From contig NZ_LIGE01000038.1 of the NCBI RefSeq assembly GCF_001297015.1, positions 50,828 through 114,827 of the forward strand: 64,000 bases of DNA, read 5' to 3'. The notes beneath the pieces are model-generated. The model made no database searches. It was not told the DNA's origin and was given only the letters and a program-made list of their open reading frames with translations. Both the position numbers and the translations under genes were made by a program. How positions within the stretch are numbered: the first letter of the stretch is position 1; every line of letters starts with the position of its first letter. Source of the DNA: Pseudomonas sp. RIT-PI-r (GTDB taxonomy: Bacteria > Pseudomonadota > Gammaproteobacteria > Pseudomonadales > Pseudomonadaceae). Shown piece after piece: positions 32,625-42,155 of this stretch.

Positions 32625-33953
32625 TCAGCGCAACATGCCGCTGCCGTAACCCTTCAGGTTGGCTTTCTTCATCAGGGATTCGTACTGGTGCGAAACGAGG
32701 TGCGATTGTACTTGGGACATGAAGTCCATCACAACCACGACCACGATCAGCAACGAGGTCCCGCCAAGGTAGAACGGAACGTTTGCTGCAACCACCAGGA
32801 ACTGGGGCAACAGGCATACGGCCGTCATGTATAGAGCACCGAACATGGTCAAGCGGGTCAGAACGCCATCAATGTAGCGCGCAGACTGCTCACCTGGACG
32901 GATGCCCGGAATAAAGGCACCGGACTTCTTCAGGTTTTCCGCTACGTCTTTCGGATTGAACATCAACGCCGTATAGAAGAAGCAGAAGAAAATAATCCCT
33001 GCACTAAACAGCAGAATATTCAACGGCTGACCAGGAGCGATCGACTGCGAGATGTCCTGCAACCAGCCCATACCTTCAGACTGACCGAACCAGGCACCCA
33101 GCGAAGCCGGGAACAGCAAAATGCTGCTCGCGAAAATAGCCGGAATAACACCAGCCATGTTCACTTTCAGCGGCAAGTGGCTTGTCTGCGCAGCAAAAAC
33201 CTTGCGGCCCTGCTGACGCTTGGCGTAGTGAACAGCGATACGACGCTGACCACGCTCAATGAACACCACAAAACCGATAATCGCTACTGCCAGCAAACCG
33301 ATGGCAACCAAGGCGAAGATGTTGATATCACCCTGACGCGCAGACTCGAAAGACTGCCCGATTGCTCTCGGAAGACCGGCGACGATACCCGAAAAAATCA
33401 ACATCGAGATACCGTTACCTACACCACGCTCAGTAATCTGCTCACCCAGCCACATCATGAACATCGCACCAGCCACAAAAGTGGATACCGCGACGAAATG
33501 GAAGCCAAAGTCACCAGTGAACGCAACGCCCTGCCCCGCCAGGCCAATGGACATGCCAATAGCCTGAACGAGAGCGAGGACGACGGTGCCGTAGCGGGTG
33601 TACTGGCTGATCTTGCGACGGCCAGCTTCACCTTCCTTCTTCAACTGCTCCAGCTGCGGGCTGACGGCGGTCATCAGTTGCATGATGATCGATGCCGAAA
33701 TGTACGGCATGATCCCCAACGCAAAGATGCTCATCCGTTCCAGCGCACCGCCGGAGAACATGTTGAACAAGCTAAGAATGGTCCCCTCATTCTGTCGAAA
33801 CAGGTCTGCGAGTCGGTCCGGGTTGATACCTGGAACCGGGATGTGTGCGCCTATTCGGTAGACGATAATCGCCAGGAACAGAAAACGCAGACGAGCCCAG
33901 AGTTCAGACATACCGCCTTTGCCGAGCGCAGAGAGAGCACCTTGCTTAGCCAT
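32625..33953 (-). CDS. secY: Protein translocase subunit SecY
   Basis: A 442-residue inner-membrane channel subunit with ten transmembrane helices. It begins ALGKGGMSELWARLRFLFLAI, with the plug region after helix 1 and the conserved ERGVGNGISMLIFSGIVAGLP block around residue 170. It forms the SecYEG pore; secE is at 59362 in this window. It begins directly after the rplO stop with no gap, so it is translationally coupled to it. Confidence 0.98.
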   Translation of the reverse strand: MAKQGALSALGKGGMSELWARLRFLFLAIIVYRIGAHIPVPGINPDRLADLFRQNEGTILSLFNMFSGGALERMSIFALGIMPYISASIIMQLMTAVSPQLEQLKKEGEAGRRKISQYTRYGTVVLALVQAIGMSIGLAGQGVAFTGDFGFHFVAVSTFVAGAMFMMWLGEQITERGVGNGISMLIFSGIVAGLPRAIGQSFESARQGDINIFALVAIGLLAVAIIGFVVFIERGQRRIAVHYAKRQQGRKVFAAQTSHLPLKVNMAGVIPAIFASSILLFPASLGAWFGQSEGMGWLQDISQSIAPGQPLNILLFSAGIIFFCFFYTALMFNPKDVAENLKKSGAFIPGIRPGEQSARYIDGVLTRLTMFGALYMTAVCLLPQFLVVAANVPFYLGGTSLLIVVVVVMDFMSQVQSHLVSHQYESLMKKANLKGYGSGMLR

Positions 33954-34391
33954 TTATTCCTCGAACTTGCCGCCAGCTGCTTCGATAGCCGCACGCGCAC
34001 CTTTGGTGGCGCCGATTCCCTTGCCGATAGTGACAGCGCGAGCCACTTCACCGGACAGCATGATTTTCACACGCTGTACGTTGACGTTGATCACGTTGGC
34101 ATCTTTCAGGGACTGCACGGTGACGATGTCGCCTTCCACTTTAGCCAGCTCGGACAGACGCACTTCTGCGCGGTCCATGGCTTTCAGGGAAACGAAACCG
34201 AACTTCGGCAGGCGACGATGCAGCGGCTGTTGACCGCCTTCAAAGCCTGGAGCGATGGTGCCACCGGAGCGGGAGGTCTGACCTTTGTGACCACGGCCAC
34301 CAGTCTTACCCAAACCGCTACCGATACCACGGCCCGGACGATGCTTTTCGCGACGGGAACCCGGCGCTGGACTCAGATCATTGAGTTTCAT
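33954..34391 (-). CDS. rplO: 50S ribosomal protein L15
   Basis: A 145-residue protein beginning MKLNDLSPAPGSRREKHRPG with the Gly-rich extension GRGIGSGLGKTGGRGHKGQ that reaches into 23S rRNA. It starts three bases after rpmD and abuts secY. Confidence 0.98.
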   Translation of the reverse strand: MKLNDLSPAPGSRREKHRPGRGIGSGLGKTGGRGHKGQTSRSGGTIAPGFEGGQQPLHRRLPKFGFVSLKAMDRAEVRLSELAKVEGDIVTVQSLKDANVINVNVQRVKIMLSGEVARAVTIGKGIGATKGARAAIEAAGGKFEE

Positions 34392-34394
34392 CGA

Positions 34395-34571
34395 TTAACC
34401 CTCGACACGCAGCATGTAGTAAGCCTTATTGATCATCCCGCGATTCTCGGGAGTATCCTGGACTTCTACAGTGTGACCGATGCGACGCAGACCCAGACCC
34501 TTAACGCACAATTTGTGGTTAGGGATGCGGCCGGTCATGCTTTTGATCAGCGTTACTTTAACGGTAGCCAT
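34395..34571 (-). CDS. rpmD: 50S ribosomal protein L30
   Basis: A 58-residue protein ([20 protein letters not shown] to [13 protein letters not shown]) in the standard place between rpsE and rplO. It is two bases from rpsE and three from rplO. Confidence 0.96.
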
Positions 34572-34573
34572 GA

Positions 34574-35074
34574 TCAGAAGATCTCCTTGACAGTCAGACC
34601 ACGCTTGGCAGCGATGGACTCAGGAGATTGCATAGCCTTCAGACCCTTGAAAGTGGCGTGAACCACGTTTACCGGGTTAGTCGAGCCGTAGCACTTGGCC
34701 AGAACGTTCTGAACGCCAGCAACTTCGAGGACAGCACGCATAGCGCCGCCAGCGATGATACCGGTACCTTCAGAAGCAGGCTGCATGTACACCTTCGAAG
34801 CGCCGTGACCGGACTTCATTGCGTACTGCAGGGTGGTGCCGTTCAGGTCAACTTGAATCATGTTACGGCGAGCAGCTTCCATTGCCTTCTGGATCGCAGC
34901 AGGCACTTCACGTGACTTGCCACGGCCGAAGCCAACACGCCCCTTACCATCACCAACCACGGTCAACGCGGTGAAAGTGAAGATACGGCCGCCTTTAACG
35001 GTTTTGGCTACGCGGTTAACTTGAACCAGCTTCTCAATGTAGCCTTCGTCGCGCTTTTGGTCGTTATTTGACAT
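34574..35074 (-). CDS. rpsE: 30S ribosomal protein S5
   Basis: A 166-residue protein with the S5 double-stranded RNA-binding fold ([20 protein letters not shown]) and the C-terminal GINPVN-like block ([20 protein letters not shown]). The loop [12 protein letters not shown], where spectinomycin-resistance changes occur, looks wild type. It is three bases after rplR. Confidence 0.98.
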
Positions 35075-35077
35075 AAC

Positions 35078-35428
35078 TTAGAACTCCAGCCCAGCTTCAC
35101 GAGCAGCATCAGCCAGCGCTTTAACGCGGCCGTGGTACTTGAAGCCAGAGCGGTCGAAAGCCACTTGCGAGACGCCAGCGGCCTTAGCACGCGTAGCGAC
35201 CAGCTGGCCAACCTTTGTGGCCGCGTCGATGTTGCCAGTGGCGCCATCACGCAGTTCTTTATCCAAAGTCGAGGCACTTGCCAGGACTTTGTTGCCGTCG
35301 GCCGAGATGACCTGGGCGTAGATGTGCTGCGACGAGCGGAACACGCAGAGACGCACGACTTCGAGTTCGTGCATTTTCAGGCGTGCTTTGCGAGCGCGAC
35401 GCAGTCGAGTAACTTTTTTGTCGGTCAT
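35078..35428 (-). CDS. rplR: 50S ribosomal protein L18
   Basis: A 116-residue 5S-rRNA-binding protein, with ARKARLKMHELEVVRLCVFR near the start and FDRSGFKYHGRVKALADAAR at the end. It is ten bases after rplF. Confidence 0.98.
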   Translation of the reverse strand: MTDKKVTRLRRARKARLKMHELEVVRLCVFRSSQHIYAQVISADGNKVLASASTLDKELRDGATGNIDAATKVGQLVATRAKAAGVSQVAFDRSGFKYHGRVKALADAAREAGLEF

Positions 35429-35438
35429 TTGCTATGCC

Positions 35439-35972
35439 CTACTTCTTCTTGGCTTCTTTACGACGGACGACTTCGTCCGCGTAGCGCACACCTTTGCCTT
35501 TGTACGGCTCTGGTGGACGGAAGTCGCGGATCTCAGCGGCCACTTGACCTACCAGCTGCTTGTCGATGCCCTTGATCAGGATATCGGTCTGGCTAGGGGT
35601 CTCAGCGGTGATGCCTTCCGGCAGTTCGTAATCCACTGGGTGCGAGAAGCCAAGGGCAAGGTTCAGAACCGTGCCTTTTGCTTGCGCTTTGTAACCAACA
35701 CCGACCAGCTGGAGCTTGCGCTCGAAGCCTTGGCTTACGCCTTGGACCATGTTGTTTACCAACGCACGCGTGGTACCGGCCATTGCGCGAGTTTGTTGAT
35801 CGCCATTGCGAGCAGCGAAACGCAGCTCACCAGCTTCTTCAACAATCTCAACGGACGAATGGATGTTCAGTTCAAGAGTGCCCTTGGCACCCTTCACCGA
35901 AAGCTGTTGGCCTGCGAATTTTACTTCGACACCGGCTGGCAGCTTAACGGGGTTCTTAGCGACGCGAGACAT
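35439..35972 (-). CDS. rplF: 50S ribosomal protein L6
   Basis: A 177-residue protein with two repeated folds, starting MSRVAKNPVKLPAGVEVKF and carrying the C-terminal signature PPEPYKGKGVRYADEVVRRK. It is 12 bases after rpsH. Confidence 0.98.
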   Translation of the reverse strand: MSRVAKNPVKLPAGVEVKFAGQQLSVKGAKGTLELNIHSSVEIVEEAGELRFAARNGDQQTRAMAGTTRALVNNMVQGVSQGFERKLQLVGVGYKAQAKGTVLNLALGFSHPVDYELPEGITAETPSQTDILIKGIDKQLVGQVAAEIRDFRPPEPYKGKGVRYADEVVRRKEAKKK

Positions 35973-35984
35973 GCTTATCCCCCC

Positions 35985-36377
35985 TTAGAACACAGTGCAA
36001 AGAACTTCGCCGCCGACACCGGCAGCGCGCGCAGCACGATCCGTCATCACACCTTTGTTGGTGGAGACGATAGACACGCCAAGACCGCCACGAACTTTCG
36101 GCAGATCTTCAACGGACTTGTACTGACGCAGGCCTGGACGACTAACGCGCTTCACTTCTTCGATAACCGGACGGCCTTCGAAGTACTTCAGCGAGATGGA
36201 CAGCGACGGCTTAGCGTCGGTGGTGATCTGAAAATCCGCGATGTAACCTTCGTCCTTCAGGACTTTTGCTACAGCAGCCTTCAACGTGGAAGACGGCATG
36301 CTTACGACAGACTTTTCAGCCATCTGGGCATTACGGATTCGAGTTAGCATGTCCGCTAACGGGTCCTGCATACTCAT
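35985..36377 (-). CDS. rpsH: 30S ribosomal protein S8
   Basis: A 130-residue primary 16S-binding protein (MSMQDPLADMLTRIRNAQMA to TDRAARAAGVGGEVLCTVF). In E. coli S8 represses the spc operon by binding mRNA near rplX-rplE. Here it follows an unusually wide 209-base gap that carries a promoter-like site and a strong hairpin. Confidence 0.98.
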   Translation of the reverse strand: MSMQDPLADMLTRIRNAQMAEKSVVSMPSSTLKAAVAKVLKDEGYIADFQITTDAKPSLSISLKYFEGRPVIEEVKRVSRPGLRQYKSVEDLPKVRGGLGVSIVSTNKGVMTDRAARAAGVGGEVLCTVF

Positions 36378-36457
36378 GGGCTAGACGCTCCTAATACAGA
36401 AAAATTAGCCTTGCGGCTACTACTTGTCGCCGAGAACTTCCGGGCATGAAAAACACG

Positions 36458-36526
36458 GGCTCAGGCGAGCCGGTCATTCTAGACACACCCCAGAAATGAA
36501 TCAAGCCCCAAAAGGGGCTTGATTCA
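36458..36526 (-). promoter_or_regulatory. Hairpin plus sigma-70-type promoter inside the spc group, upstream of rpsH
   Basis: Reading the minus strand from rpsN: a perfect 13-base stem with a TTTT loop (36497-36526), whose second arm contains TTGATT (36504-36499), then a 17-base spacer and TAGAAT (36481-36476), then a small GGCTC/GAGCC hairpin (36458-36471) with a T-run just after. The promoter points at rpsH. The rest of 36378-36586 shows no ORF. Confidence 0.7.
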
Positions 36527-36586
36527 GATTCAAGGCCACCGATGGTCAGGTTCTTGCGAACCCGAACATCGAGACTTTGACAGCAA

Positions 36587-36892
36587 TTACCAGCTGGCTT
36601 TAACCAGACCTGGTACGTCACCACGCATTGCAGCTTCACGCAGCTTGTTACGGCCAAGGCCGAACTTGCGGTAAACGCCGTGCGGACGACCAGTCAGGCG
36701 GCAACGGTTACGCATGCGCGAAGCACTTGCGTCACGTGGTTGCTTCTGCAGAGCTACGGTAGCTTCCCAACGCGCTTCTGGACTTGCGTTCAGATCGACG
36801 ATGATAGCTTTCAGCGCTGCACGCTTGGTGGCGTACTTGGCAACGGTGAGCTGACGTTTCAGCTCACGGTTTTTCATGCTCTTCTTGGCCAT
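36587..36892 (-). CDS. rpsN: 30S ribosomal protein S14 (zinc-free form)
   Basis: A 101-residue protein starting [20 protein letters not shown]. The length and lack of paired CxxC motifs mark the zinc-independent long form. It is 13 bases after rplE; the upstream in-frame ATG at 36958 lies inside rplE and is rejected. Confidence 0.97.
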
Positions 36893-36905
36893 TTTCCTAC
36901 TCCAA

Positions 36906-37445
36906 TCAGTTGCGGAACGGGAATTTGAAAGCACGCAGCAGAGCGCGGCCTTCATCATCGTTCTTGGCAGTGGTGGTCAGGGTAATGTCCAGACCGCGGA
37001 GAGCATCGATCTTGTCGTAGTCGATTTCCGGGAAAATGATCTGCTCTTTCACGCCCATGCTGTAGTTACCACGACCATCGAAGGACTTGGCATTCAGGCC
37101 GCGGAAGTCGCGAACCCGAGGCAGGGAGATCGACAGCAGACGATCCAGGAACTCATACATACGCTCACGGCGCAGAGTCACCTTGACGCCGATCGGCCAT
37201 CCTTCACGGACTTTGAAGCCAGCGATGGATTTACGAGCGTAGGTCACAACGACTTTTTGGCCGGTGATCTTTTCCAGGTCAGCAACAGCATGCTCGATGA
37301 CTTTTTTGTCACCGACAGCTTCGCCCAGACCCATGTTCAGGGTGATTTTTGTAACGCGTGGAACTTCCATCACGTTCGAAAGCTTAAGTTCTTCCTTAAG
37401 TTTCGGTGCGATTTCCTTCCAGTAAATCTCTTTTAGTCGTGCCAT
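36906..37445 (-). CDS. rplE: 50S ribosomal protein L5
   Basis: A 179-residue 5S-rRNA-binding protein, with [17 protein letters not shown] near residue 34 and the [19 protein letters not shown] block near the end. It is 20 bases after rplX. Confidence 0.98.
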
Positions 37446-37465
37446 GGTCTTCTACCTAGCAGTGT

Positions 37466-37780
37466 TCAAGCATCAACCGCTTTTTGGGTCGACTTGAAGA
37501 CACGAATTTTCTTGCCGTCTTCTACTTTGAAACCAACGCGGTCAGCCTTGTTGGTTTCGCCGTTGAAAATGGCGACGTTAGAAGCGTCCAGTGGAGCTTC
37601 TTTTTCGACGATACCGCCTTGTACGCCCGACATCGGGTTAGGCTTGGTATGACGCTTAACCAGGTTCAGACCGCCAATAACCAGACGGTTATTGGCGAGA
37701 ACCTTAAGCACCTTACCGCGCTTACCTTTGTCTTTGCCGGCGATCACGATGATCTCGTCGTCACGACGAATCTTTTGCAT
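37466..37780 (-). CDS. rplX: 50S ribosomal protein L24
   Basis: A 104-residue KOW-motif protein (MQKIRRDDEIIVIAGKDKGK RGKV) that starts large-subunit assembly. It is 11 bases after rplN. Confidence 0.98.
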   Translation of the reverse strand: MQKIRRDDEIIVIAGKDKGKRGKVLKVLANNRLVIGGLNLVKRHTKPNPMSGVQGGIVEKEAPLDASNVAIFNGETNKADRVGFKVEDGKKIRVFKSTQKAVDA

Positions 37781-37791
37781 GTCGGATCTCC

Positions 37792-38160
37792 TTACAGCAC
37801 TTCTGGGGCGAGCGAGACGATCTTCATGAACTTCTCAGTACGAAGCTCACGGGTCACTGGCCCAAAGATACGGGTGCCGATCGGCTCTTGCTTGTTGTTC
37901 AGAAGAACAGCAGCGTTGCCATCAAAGCGGATAATGGAGCCATCAGCACGACGTACGCCGTGACGAGTGCGGACTACAACAGCAGTCATCACTTGGCCTT
38001 TTTTCACTTTACCGCGAGGAATTGCTTCCTTCACGGTAACTTTGATGATGTCACCGATACCAGCGTAACGACGATGGGAGCCACCCAGCACCTTGATGCA
38101 CATAACACGGCGAGCGCCGCTGTTATCGGCCACATCGAGCATGGATTGAGTCTGAATCAT
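37792..38160 (-). CDS. rplN: 50S ribosomal protein L14
   Basis: A 122-residue protein (MIQTQSMLDVADNSGARRVM). In E. coli it opens the spc operon with its own promoter, but here only 23 bases separate it from rpsQ and no promoter is visible, so S10 and spc genes appear continuous at this point. Confidence 0.98.
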   Translation of the reverse strand: MIQTQSMLDVADNSGARRVMCIKVLGGSHRRYAGIGDIIKVTVKEAIPRGKVKKGQVMTAVVVRTRHGVRRADGSIIRFDGNAAVLLNNKQEPIGTRIFGPVTRELRTEKFMKIVSLAPEVL

Positions 38161-38183
38161 ATAATTTCTCCGACCCCTAGTCC

Positions 38184-38450
38184 TTAGACTTCCACAGCGC
38201 GTTCGAGAACATCAACCAGCGCCCAAGACTTGGTCTTGGCCAAAGGACGAGTTTCACGAATAGTGACTTTGTCGCCGATGTGGCACTGATTGGTTTCGTC
38301 GTGCGCGTGCAGCTTAGTCGAACGCTTAACGTATTTACCGTAGATCGGGTGCTTTACGCGACGCTCGATCAGTACGGTGATGGTTTTGTCCATCTTGTCG
38401 CTGACAACACGGCCAGTCAGCGTACGGACAGTTTTTTCGGCTTCAGCCAT
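38184..38450 (-). CDS. rpsQ: 30S ribosomal protein S17
   Basis: An 88-residue OB-fold protein (MAEAEKTVRTLTGRVVSDKM; GDKVTIRETRPLAKTKSWAL). I use ATG 38450, matching the known Pseudomonas length; an in-frame start two codons earlier overlaps the rpmC stop. It is two bases after rpmC. Confidence 0.96.
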   Translation of the reverse strand: MAEAEKTVRTLTGRVVSDKMDKTITVLIERRVKHPIYGKYVKRSTKLHAHDETNQCHIGDKVTIRETRPLAKTKSWALVDVLERAVEV

Positions 38451-38452
38451 GA

Positions 38453-38644
38453 TCACTTACCTGCCTGCTGGTTGAGCACAGTCTTCACGCGAGCGATGTC
38501 ACGCTTAACTTGCGAGAGCAGATGAGACTGCCCCAACTGGCCAGTTGCTTTCTGCATACGCAGATTGAACTGGTCGCGCAGCAAGCCGAGCAGTTGCTCG
38601 TTCAGCTGCTGTGCGGATTTTTCACGAAGTTCATTCGCTTTCAT
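38453..38644 (-). CDS. rpmC: 50S ribosomal protein L29
   Basis: A 63-residue two-helix protein ([20 protein letters not shown]). The start codon shares one base with the rplP stop (ATGA). L29 lies at the peptide-exit tunnel where trigger factor and SRP bind. Confidence 0.96.
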
Positions 38645-39057
38645 CACATCACCGTCCGTTTAACAAAGGCGGTGGCGAGCGGCAGCTTTGCAGCAGCCAG
38701 GGCAAAAGCCTCACGCGCCAGCTCTTCAGAAACACCCTCGATTTCATACAGGACTTTACCTGGCTGAATCTGGGCAACCCAGTACTCCACACTACCCTTA
38801 CCTTTACCCATCCGAACTTCGAGTGGCTTCTTGGAAATAGGCTTGTCCGGGAATACACGGATCCAGATCTTGCCGCCACGTTTAACGTGACGGGTCAGAG
38901 CACGACGCGCTGACTCGATCTGACGAGCGGTGAGACGACCACGAGCTACAGACTTCAGCGCGAACTCGCCGAAGCTGACTTTGCTACCGCGCTGAGCCAG
39001 ACCACGGTTGTGGCCTGTCATCTGCTTGCGGAACTTCGTACGCTTAGGTTGCAACAT
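38644..39057 (-). CDS. rplP: 50S ribosomal protein L16
   Basis: A 137-residue protein ([40 protein letters not shown]). It is 12 bases after rpsC and overlaps rpmC by one base. Confidence 0.98.
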
Positions 39058-39069
39058 TTGGCGTACCCC

Positions 39070-39756
39070 TTACTTAGCAGCTTTTTTACGAGGCGCTGGT
39101 GCTTGTGGTTTCAGCTCTTCTTGGCGACCACCAATTACTTCGCCTTTGAAGATCCAAACCTTTACACCGATCACACCGTAAGTGGTGTGAGCTTCGTAGT
39201 TGGCATAGTCGATGTCGGCACGCAGGGTGTGCAATGGCACACGACCTTCGCGATACCATTCAGTACGTGCGATTTCAGCACCGCCGAGACGACCGCTCAC
39301 TTGGATTTTGATGCCTTTGGCACCAATGCGCATGGCGTTCTGAACGGCGCGCTTCATAGCGCGACGGAACATTACACGACGCTCCAGCTGCTGAGCTACG
39401 CTCTGCGCAACCAGCATACCGTCGAGTTCCGGCTTGCGGATCTCTTCGATATTGATGTGCACAGGCACACCCATTTGCTTGGTCAGGTCCTGACGCAGTT
39501 TCTCAACATCTTCACCTTTCTTCCCGATAACGATACCTGGACGAGCGGTGTGGATGGTGATACGTGCAGTTTGGGCCGGACGATGGATATCGATACGGCT
39601 TACGGACGCGCTTTTTAGTTTGTCTTGGAGATACTCACGCACTTTCAGATCTGCGAACAAGTAGTCCGCATAAGTCCGACCGTCTGCGTACCAGACGGAG
39701 GTGTGCTCCTTGACGATTCCCAGGCGAATGCCAATGGGATGTACTTTCTGACCCAT
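39070..39756 (-). CDS. rpsC: 30S ribosomal protein S3
   Basis: A 228-residue protein with an N-terminal KH domain ([18 protein letters not shown], about residue 70) and a C-terminal domain lining the mRNA entry channel. The start is ATG 39756 ([13 protein letters not shown]); 28 further in-frame residues upstream overlap rplV and are rejected. Confidence 0.98.
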
Positions 39757-39769
39757 CTCTTCGACTCCG

Positions 39770-40102
39770 TTACTTGTCAGCAACCTTGACAGTGATATGG
39801 CAAGACCGCTTGACGATGCGATCAGCACGGCCTTTGGCACGTGGCATGATGCGCTTCAGCGAACGCCCTTCGTTGACGAAAACGGTGCTGACCTTAAGGT
39901 CATCAACGTCTGCGCCTTCGTTATGCTCGGCGTTGGCTACGGCCGACTCCAGCACTTTCTTCATGATCTCGGCGGCTTTCTTACTGCTGAAAGCCAACAA
40001 GTTGAGCGCTTCGCCCACCTTCTTCCCGCGGATCTGGTCGGCGACCAAGCGGGCTTTCTGGGCGGAGATTCGAGCGCCCGACAACTTAGCGGCTACTTCC
40101 AT
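39770..40102 (-). CDS. rplV: 50S ribosomal protein L22
   Basis: A 110-residue protein whose long beta hairpin ([19 protein letters not shown]) lines the exit tunnel near the macrolide site; the hairpin looks intact. It is 11 bases after rpsS. Confidence 0.98.
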
Positions 40103-40113
40103 TTCCTTACCCC

Positions 40114-40389
40114 TTAACGCTTGGCTTTCTTGTCAGCCACGTGCCCGCGATAGTTGCGGGTACCGGCGAACTCGCCCAGTTTGTGGCCGACCATGTCTTC
40201 GTTAACGAGAACCGGGACGTGCTGACGACCGTTGTGTACTGCGATGGTCAGACCGACCATTTGTGGCAGGATCATCGAACGACGCGACCAAGTCTTAATT
40301 GGTTTGCGATCGTTCTTTTCCGCCGCCACTTCGATCTTCTTCAGTAGGTGAAGATCAATAAAAGGACCTTTTTTCAGAGAACGTGGCAC
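40114..40389 (-). CDS. rpsS: 30S ribosomal protein S19
   Basis: A 91-residue head protein ([36 protein letters not shown]). It is 16 bases after rplB. Confidence 0.98.
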
Positions 40390-40405
40390 TGTCGTATCCC
40401 TCTAT

Positions 40406-41230
40406 TTACTTGCGACGACGGACGATCATTTTGTCGGTACGCTTATTACCACGAGTCTTCGCGCCCTTAGTCGGGAAGCCCCATGGCGATACCGGATGAC
40501 GACCACCAGAGGTACGACCTTCACCACCACCATGTGGGTGGTCAACCGGGTTCATGGCAACACCACGAACGGTTGGGCGAACGCCACGCCAGCGCTTGGC
40601 ACCAGCTTTACCCAGCGAACGCAGGCTGTGCTCGGAGTTCGAGACTTCGCCCAGGGTCGCACGGCATTCAGCCAGGACTTTACGCATTTCACCGGAACGC
40701 AGACGCAGGGTAACGTACACGCCTTCACGAGCGATCAACTGAGCCGAAGCACCAGCGGAACGAGCGATCTGTGCGCCTTTACCTGGCTTCAGTTCGATGC
40801 CGTGTACGGTAGAACCGACTGGAATGTTGCGCAGTTGCAGAGCGTTGCCTGGCTTGATTGGAGCCAGAGCGCCTGCGATCAGCTGGTCGCCAGCACTCAC
40901 GCCTTTAGGGGCGATGATGTAGCGGCGCTCGCCGTCTGCGTAGCAGAGCAGTGCGATGTGAGCAGTACGGTTTGGATCGTATTCGATACGCTCGACAGTG
41001 GCGACGATGCCATCTTTGTCGTTGCGACGGAAATCGACCATACGATAATGCTGCTTATGACCACCACCGATGTGACGCGTGGTAATACGGCCATTGTTGT
41101 TACGACCACCAGTCTTCGATTTTTTCTCGAGCAGCGGTGCGTGAGGAGCGCCTTTATGCAGCTCCTGGTTGACCACCTTGACCACAAAACGGCGGCCAGG
41201 GGAAGTCGGTTTGCATTTAACGATTGCCAT
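40406..41230 (-). CDS. rplB: 50S ribosomal protein L2
   Basis: A 274-residue protein needed for peptidyl-transferase-centre assembly. The C-terminal signature GVAMNPVDHPHGGGEGRTSG with the functionally important His is present. It is 14 bases after rplW. Confidence 0.98.
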   Translation of the reverse strand: MAIVKCKPTSPGRRFVVKVVNQELHKGAPHAPLLEKKSKTGGRNNNGRITTRHIGGGHKQHYRMVDFRRNDKDGIVATVERIEYDPNRTAHIALLCYADGERRYIIAPKGVSAGDQLIAGALAPIKPGNALQLRNIPVGSTVHGIELKPGKGAQIARSAGASAQLIAREGVYVTLRLRSGEMRKVLAECRATLGEVSNSEHSLRSLGKAGAKRWRGVRPTVRGVAMNPVDHPHGGGEGRTSGGRHPVSPWGFPTKGAKTRGNKRTDKMIVRRRK

Positions 41231-41244
41231 GATGCACCCCTTCC

Positions 41245-41544
41245 TTACTCAGCACTGCTGCTGAAATCGAGATCTTGGCCTGGCTGAAGGGAGATAACTG
41301 CCTTCTTCCAGTCATTACGCTTGCCCAGACCGCGAGCAGTGCGCTTGCTCTTACCCAGAACGTTCAGGGTAGTGACGCGCTCTACTTTCACGCTGAACAG
41401 GCTTTCGACGGCCTTCTTGATTTCCAGCTTGGTTGCATCAGTAGCAACCTTGAAAACGAACTGGCCTTTCTTGTCTGCCAGAACCGTAGCCTTCTCGGAA
41501 ACGTGCGGGCCAAGCAGAACTTTAAATACGCGTTCCTGGTTCAT
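41245..41544 (-). CDS. rplW: 50S ribosomal protein L23
   Basis: A 99-residue exit-tunnel protein ([20 protein letters not shown]), the docking point for trigger factor and SRP. Its start overlaps the rplD stop by four bases. Confidence 0.98.
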
Positions 41545-42143
41545 CCCAGCAGCTCCTCGAATTTCTTCACGGCCGACACGGTGATCAACACCTTGTCGTA
41601 TGCGATCAGACTAACTGGATCGGAACCTTGAACGTCACGTACATCAACGTGCGGCAGGTTACGAGCAGCCAGGTACAGGTTCTGATCAACAGCGTCCGAC
41701 ACGATCAAAACGTCGGTCAGGCTCATGTTGTTCAGCTTGCCCAGCAGATCTTTGGTTTTCGGAGTTTCAACAGCGAAATCCTGAACCACGACCAGACGAT
41801 CAGTACGCACCAGCTCAGCAAGAATGGAACGCATCGCTGCGCGATACATCTTCTTGTTCAGCTTCTGGGAGTGATCCTGTGGACGTGCTGCAAAAGTGGT
41901 ACCGCCGCCACGCCAGATTGGGCTACGGATAGTACCGGCACGAGCACGGCCAGTACCTTTCTGACGCCATGGGCGCTTACCGCCACCACGAACGTCGGAA
42001 CGGGTCTTTTGCTGCTTGGTACCTTGACGGCCGCCGGCCATGTAGGCCACGACTGCTTGGTGAACCAGCGTCTCGTTGAATTCGCCGCCAAATGTCAGTT
42101 CGGAAACTTCGATCGCTTGAGCGTCATTTACATTTAATTGCAT
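41541..42143 (-). CDS. rplD: 50S ribosomal protein L4
   Basis: A 200-residue protein with the long tunnel loop ([20 protein letters not shown]). In enterics L4 also represses the S10 operon through its leader; the leader here (43184-43245) is short, and pseudomonads are not expected to share the full E. coli mechanism. It is 12 bases after rplC. Confidence 0.98.
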
Positions 42144-42155
42144 GTCAGCTTCCCC

